Below are positions 60,236-64,000 of a DNA stretch of 64,000 nucleotides, in pieces; position 1 is the stretch's first letter, and each line of letters opens with the position of its first letter. Under the pieces are notes generated by a model. It ran no database searches. It was not told the origin of the DNA and saw only the letters and a list, made by a program, of their open reading frames with translations. The translations under genes and the position numbers were made by a program. This DNA comes from Ahaetulla prasina (lineage: Eukaryota > Chordata > Lepidosauria > Squamata > Colubridae). The stretch is taken from positions 97,204,061 through 97,268,060 of the forward strand of contig NC_080540.1 of NCBI RefSeq assembly GCF_028640845.1, given 5' to 3'.

Positions 60236-60482
60236 CAAATGATTTTTGTTATTGTTATTCATTTGAGCCAGAGTTACTCTAAGTGACCACCTGGAGTAAT
60301 CCCTGTTAATCTTAACAAGCATTTCGGAAGTGCTTTGCCATTGCCTTCTTAGAATTGAGAGAGTGTGACTGGCCCAAGACCAAGAAACTGGCTTTGTGCC
60401 TAAGGCAGGGCTGAAACTCATGTCTAATCTCCTGATTTCTAGGTGCCTTTTACCTGGCACCTTAACCATTAAAACAAAGTAG
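60236..60482 (-). repeat. tRNA-derived SINE, minus strand
   Basis: The reversed head matches the GAGAGCCAGTT family (GTTAAGGTGCCAGGTAAAAG, GCCTTAGGCACAAAGCCAG, GGCAATGGCAAAGCACTTC) but the 3' part (ACTCTGGCTCAAATGAATAA) differs, so it may be a subfamily with another tail. Confidence 0.7.
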
Positions 60483-60904
60483 TTCTCATCAAGTGAATGT
60501 TGATAATTAATTAATTAATCCATTGCTCTTTTGGCCCATCTGTAACAGGCATAATAGTCCTGAATGGGTAGTAAATAGAGCAATTAAAAAAATGCATTCA
60601 GAACAAACAGTTCTGCTGCATGGTTCTGCCCTTTCTAGCACTTGAAACTCATCTCAGATGACAATATATAGGTGAATGGAAATCTGAATAGCAAAACATA
60701 ATCTGGAAAAAGTGTTTCCGGCCTTTATCAGGCTCAAGTGAAAGCATGTATCCTGGCCACTCATTAAAGCATGCTGCATTTTTCTGGCTCCCATGAGTGT
60801 CTGAAAACTAGGTATTGCTGATATAAGGAGAGTGTGACTCTCCAAACTCACAAAAACTAAAAGAAGGACTGATTTAAAGAATTCCAAAGAGGTGCTGGGC
60901 TCAC

Positions 60905-61545
60905 TTACATTTTATTATTATTATTATTATTGTTGTTGTTGTTGTTGTTGTTGTACAAGAAAACAGATATAAGTATAAACATGGACATGAACACAGGGAA
61001 TGAATGCAAATAAATGGTGACAGTGGGACAGGGACGATAGGCACGCTGGTGCACTGATGCACACCCCCTTACAGACCTCTTAGGAATGGAGTGAGATCCA
61101 CAGTAGACAGTTTAAGGTTAAAGTTTTGGGGGTTTTAGGATGTAACAACAGAGTCAGGTAGTATATTTCAGGCATTAACCACTCTGTTGCTGAAGTTGTA
61201 TTTTCTGAAATTCAGTTTGGAGCGGTTTACCTTGAGTTTGTATATATTGTTTGCCCGTGTATTATTGCAGTTGAAGCAATTGACAGATTGAACGTTGTAG
61301 CAGAAAATTTTGTGTACTACGCTTAGGACAGACCATAGGTGGCGAAGTTCTAGATTGTCTAAGCCTAAAATTTCAAGCCTGGTGGCATAAAGTATTCTAC
61401 TGTGAGCATAGGAGTGGAGTACTCTTCTTGTGAAATACCTCTGGACTCGCTCCATTGTAGTAATGTCTGATGGATTCCAGGCCGAAGAGCTGTATTTGAG
61501 AATTGGTCTGGCAAAGGTTTTGTATGCCCTAGTTAACAATTCTAT
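60905..61545 (-). pseudogene. 3' end of a further non-LTR LINE family
   Basis: The minus frame 61168-61539 reads AYKTFARPILKYSSSAWNPS, MERVQRYFTRRVLHSY, ILGLDNLELRHLWSVLSVVH and LKVNRSKLNFRKYNFSNRVV. It shares its C-terminus with the copy at 48430-48663. A stop or shift follows at VVNA. The 3' UTR ends in a CAA/TAA tract (60911-60953). It is 5'-truncated, without RT motifs. Confidence 0.75.
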
Positions 61546-62487
61546 GTTACTGGAGAAGAAGCTTTCTGAATAAGTTTCAACCCACCCAAAGTCCTATAAA
61601 GAACTATTTTGAAGACTAAAAATAAATAGGAACCAAGTGTCCTGCTGCTGTCCTCTGACATGCCTAATTACATCCTGATTGACAATGGCTTTTTGTCTTT
61701 TTAAAATATCTATATCTGAAGTGGTCTCGCAATTTGTCACTCTGAAGCACTGAATTAAGAGTGATATCTCTAAGGTACCTTGCTGAAGGATGAAAAGGAA
61801 CACATCAGAGAACATCTGTGGGCCAAGATCATTGGATTCTTCTTCTCATAAGAGTGAAAGTATGTTACAGCATTTTACTGTAGATATATTCTCTAATAAT
61901 ACTAAAGAATTATCTCTATTTTGTAGAAAATATTGCTACTTAGCATCCCAGAGACTAGTGAATTATAATTTCTTTTGATGCTTGTGATTAAATTTATAAA
62001 TAAGCTAATTGAAATGTAATTTCCTCATTTAAAAAAAGAACTTCAACAAAGTGTAATAGCATACAATTTGCTCTGTAGTATTTCATGTAAGGAATTAGAT
62101 ACAGCTGGGTATGATAATGATACATTTTCCATTCTGAATTTATTTTACTTTGATGTCTTTAGATCTTTTTAATAAGCTGCCTTCAGAGTGTATCCCCAAT
62201 AATGTTGGGAACTATAATAGCATTGCATTCAGAAAAAATATTTTTTTTTCAAATGATGTTTGGAGTTGGCTAAAGTTTCTTGAATTTGTAAGATCAGAGG
62301 CATTCACAGAAAAAAATATTCAACTTCTTCTACAAGTTTCAGGAAATGAAAAAAATATTTTGAAATTGTGTTCATTATTGTATTGTGTTGGTGTAATGAT
62401 CATCTTGGACACTTGCAGTGTGGATCATACCAGCCACTCTGAGATTCTCTTGTTTGCAAGCAGAATGAAAGAAAATCAATTTGTCTT
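61546..62487. other. AT-rich DNA with an unassigned 116-codon frame
   Basis: A plus-strand frame at 62150-62500 is preceded by an acceptor-like TTTGATGTCTTTAG and starts DLFNKLPSECIPNNVG. The WNxLP-like element could be a LINE C-terminus, but I cannot support a family. The remainder is unrecognised. Confidence 0.35.
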
Positions 62488-62510
62488 CACTTCTTGTTGA
62501 GTCTCTAAGT

Positions 62511-62891
62511 CAGTGATGGCTAACATTTTCTGGACTGAGTGCCCAAAGCGCATTTGCGCACATGTGAATGCACGTGCATGCGCCTGAACCCCCAAAATGC
62601 AATGTGTGCCCCCATGCATGTGCCCTGCTCCTGCATGTGCCTTGCCCCATATGTTCCCCACTCCTGGTGCATAGGCACACAGCCTCTATGTGCACCCCAT
62701 CTCCATGCATGCACATCCCTCACATGTGTCCTACCTCCCAGGCATGCGCAGCAGAGACCCAAAGACCAGCTGGCTAGCAGGAGGCATGCGCGCATGTATG
62801 GTGGAGTGGAGCTGGGGCGACGGCTCACGTGCCCACAGAGAGGGCTCTGTATGCCACCTCTGGCACACATGCCATAAGTTTGCCATCATGG
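62511..62891. mobile_element. 381-bp GC-rich hAT-like element, complete
   Basis: CAGTGATGGCTAAC at the left and GTTTGCCATCATGG at the right. The 8-bp duplication CTCTAAGT is exact (62503-62510 and 62892-62899). The interior is dominated by GCATGC, CACATG and TGTGCC steps. Same family as 49437-49843 and 52615-52852. Open frames on both strands over the whole element are compositional artefacts. Confidence 0.93.
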
Positions 62892-63300
62892 CTCTAAGTT
62901 GTGTCTGGCACGCCAAGCCCCACTGTCCTCTGCTATCTCCTGGAGTTTGGCCAAATTCATGTTCATTGCATTGATGACACTATTTAACCATCTCATCTTT
63001 CTAAATATCAAGGTATTTTCCAATGGGTCGTCTTTTCTCATTAGGTGGCCAAAATATTTGAATTTCAGCTTCAGTATCTGTCCTTTGAAAGAACAGTCAG
63101 GGTTGATTTCCTTTAGGATTGAGTGATTTGATCTCTTTGCAGTCCAAAGAACTCTCAAGAATCTTCTCCAGGACCACAACTTGAAAGAATAATTTCTTCA
63201 GCACTCAGCCTTCCTTATGTCTCAGCTATACATTACTATTGGGAAAACCATAGTTTTGACTCTACAGACCTTTGTCAGCATGGTAATATTTCTGTACATA
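62892..63300 (-). pseudogene. BovB/RTE LINE C-terminal fragment
   Basis: The minus frame 62886-63179 reads SWRRFLRVLWTAKRSNHSIL, NPDCSFKGQILKLKFKYFGH and LMRKDDPLENTL, the BovB ORF2 C-terminus, with TRHNLE-like sequence at the end. The hAT element is inserted close to its 3' end. Confidence 0.85.
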
Positions 63301-63356
63301 TTGGTGATGCATAAATATCTTAATATTAGCTATATTCAGGCATAAAAGAAAAATAT

Positions 63357-64000
63357 CAGAATAGCGCTGTAAGGGACCTTGGAGATCTTCTAGTCCAACC
63401 ATCTGCTCAAGCAGGACACTCTATACCATTTCAGACAGATGACTGTCCAATCTCTTCTTAAAAACCTCCAGTAATGAAGCACCCACAACTTCTGAAGGCA
63501 AGCTGTTCCATTGGTTAATTGTCCTCACTGTTAGGAAGTTTCTCCTCAATTCCAAGTTGCTTTTCTCCTTGATTAGTTTCCATCCATTGTTTCTTGTCCT
63601 GCCATCCGGTGCTTTGGAAAAATAGGTTGACCCTCTTCTGTTCGTGGCAGCTTCTCAAATACTATCATGTCCCCTCAGTCCTTCTTTTCTCTAGACTAGC
63701 CAAACCCAAATCCTGCAACTGTTCGTCATGTTTTAGCCTTCATGTTTTAGCCTTCAGGCCTTTAATCATCTTAGTTGCTCTTCTTTACACTTTTTCCAAA
63801 GTCTCAACGAGATGCAGTATTCCAGATATGGTCTTACCAAGGCTTTATAAAGTGATACTAATAGTTCATGTGATCTTGATTCTATGCCTCTGTTTATACA
63901 ACCAAGCATTATATTAGCTTTTTTGGTTGCTGTGGCACCCTGCTGACTCATGTTTAAGTGATCATCCACTAAGACTCCAAGGTCCCTCTCATAGTTACTG
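63357..64000 (-). pseudogene. CR1 LINE, minus strand, runs off the window
   Basis: The left edge AGAATAGCGCTGTAAGGGACC then CAGACAGATGACTGTCCAATC is the reversed CR1 3' end. The minus frame 63766-63969 reads [20 protein letters not shown] then [19 protein letters not shown]. Uninterrupted at the positions where the 59-60 kb copy carries its insertions. Partial at the window edge. Confidence 0.9.

Noticed and set aside
60911..60953. TTA/TTG run as an independent microsatellite locus
   Set aside because: It is best explained as the 3' tail of the adjacent minus-strand LINE.

Overview
The window is AT-rich vertebrate DNA that looks like a squamate reptile genome, most likely a snake. The basis is its repeat content: Sauria-type SINEs with BovB-derived tails, BovB (RTE) LINEs, CR1 LINEs ending in TATTCTATTCT, L1 fragments, an L2/CR1-clade LINE with a CCGCCCTGAG...AGGGCGG 3' hairpin, two further tRNA-derived SINE families, and many short hAT-like and Tigger-like DNA transposons. 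There is no bacterial-style gene organisation, no rRNA or tRNA gene, no CRISPR array and no recognisable whole protein-coding gene. Nearly all open frames are chance frames or remnants of retrotransposon ORFs.

The best host-gene evidence is a pair of candidate coding exons on the plus strand. Exon 17149-17284 has an ATG followed by a clear signal peptide (MKSRSIWLFLLLL...) and good splice sites. A 31-bp microexon at 38939-38969 also has good splice sites and stays open in the matching phase. If both are real, 17285-38938 is one intron of about 21.7 kb. I do not recognise the protein; it would be secreted or membrane-anchored.

Layout. 1-17 kb: mostly unique AT-rich DNA with one SINE, a minus-strand CR1 endonuclease remnant, a 5'-truncated L2-like LINE, a split CR1 copy, a Sauria SINE and several MITEs. 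17-39 kb (candidate intron): foldback MITEs, a nearly full-length 4.86-kb L2-like LINE inserted in a SINE (21.3-26.2 kb, the only GC-rich stretch), a CR1-type endonuclease remnant, a BovB copy split by an L1 insertion (29-31.5 kb), a very decayed RTE-like reverse transcriptase (32.4-33.8 kb), an L1 fragment, a perfect 27-bp inverted repeat and a 165-bp CTT microsatellite. 39-64 kb: CR1 copies, further SINEs, two 3' ends of another non-LTR family, an L2-type RT remnant and several nested hAT insertions with exact 8-bp target duplications. One CR1 tail at 49.4-50.1 kb carries two of them only 6 bp apart.

The repeats show partnerships and a relative chronology rather than an operon. The SINEs at 649 and 59479 share their 3' hairpin with the L2-like LINE, and the Sauria SINEs are known to share their tail with BovB. 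Nested target duplications give an order of insertion. I did not find a convincing new biological system. The strongest leads are the signal-peptide exon pair, the tandem GC-rich 5' monomers of the LINE, the unexplained 440-bp insert in a CR1 copy, and the perfect inverted repeat at 37.4 kb.
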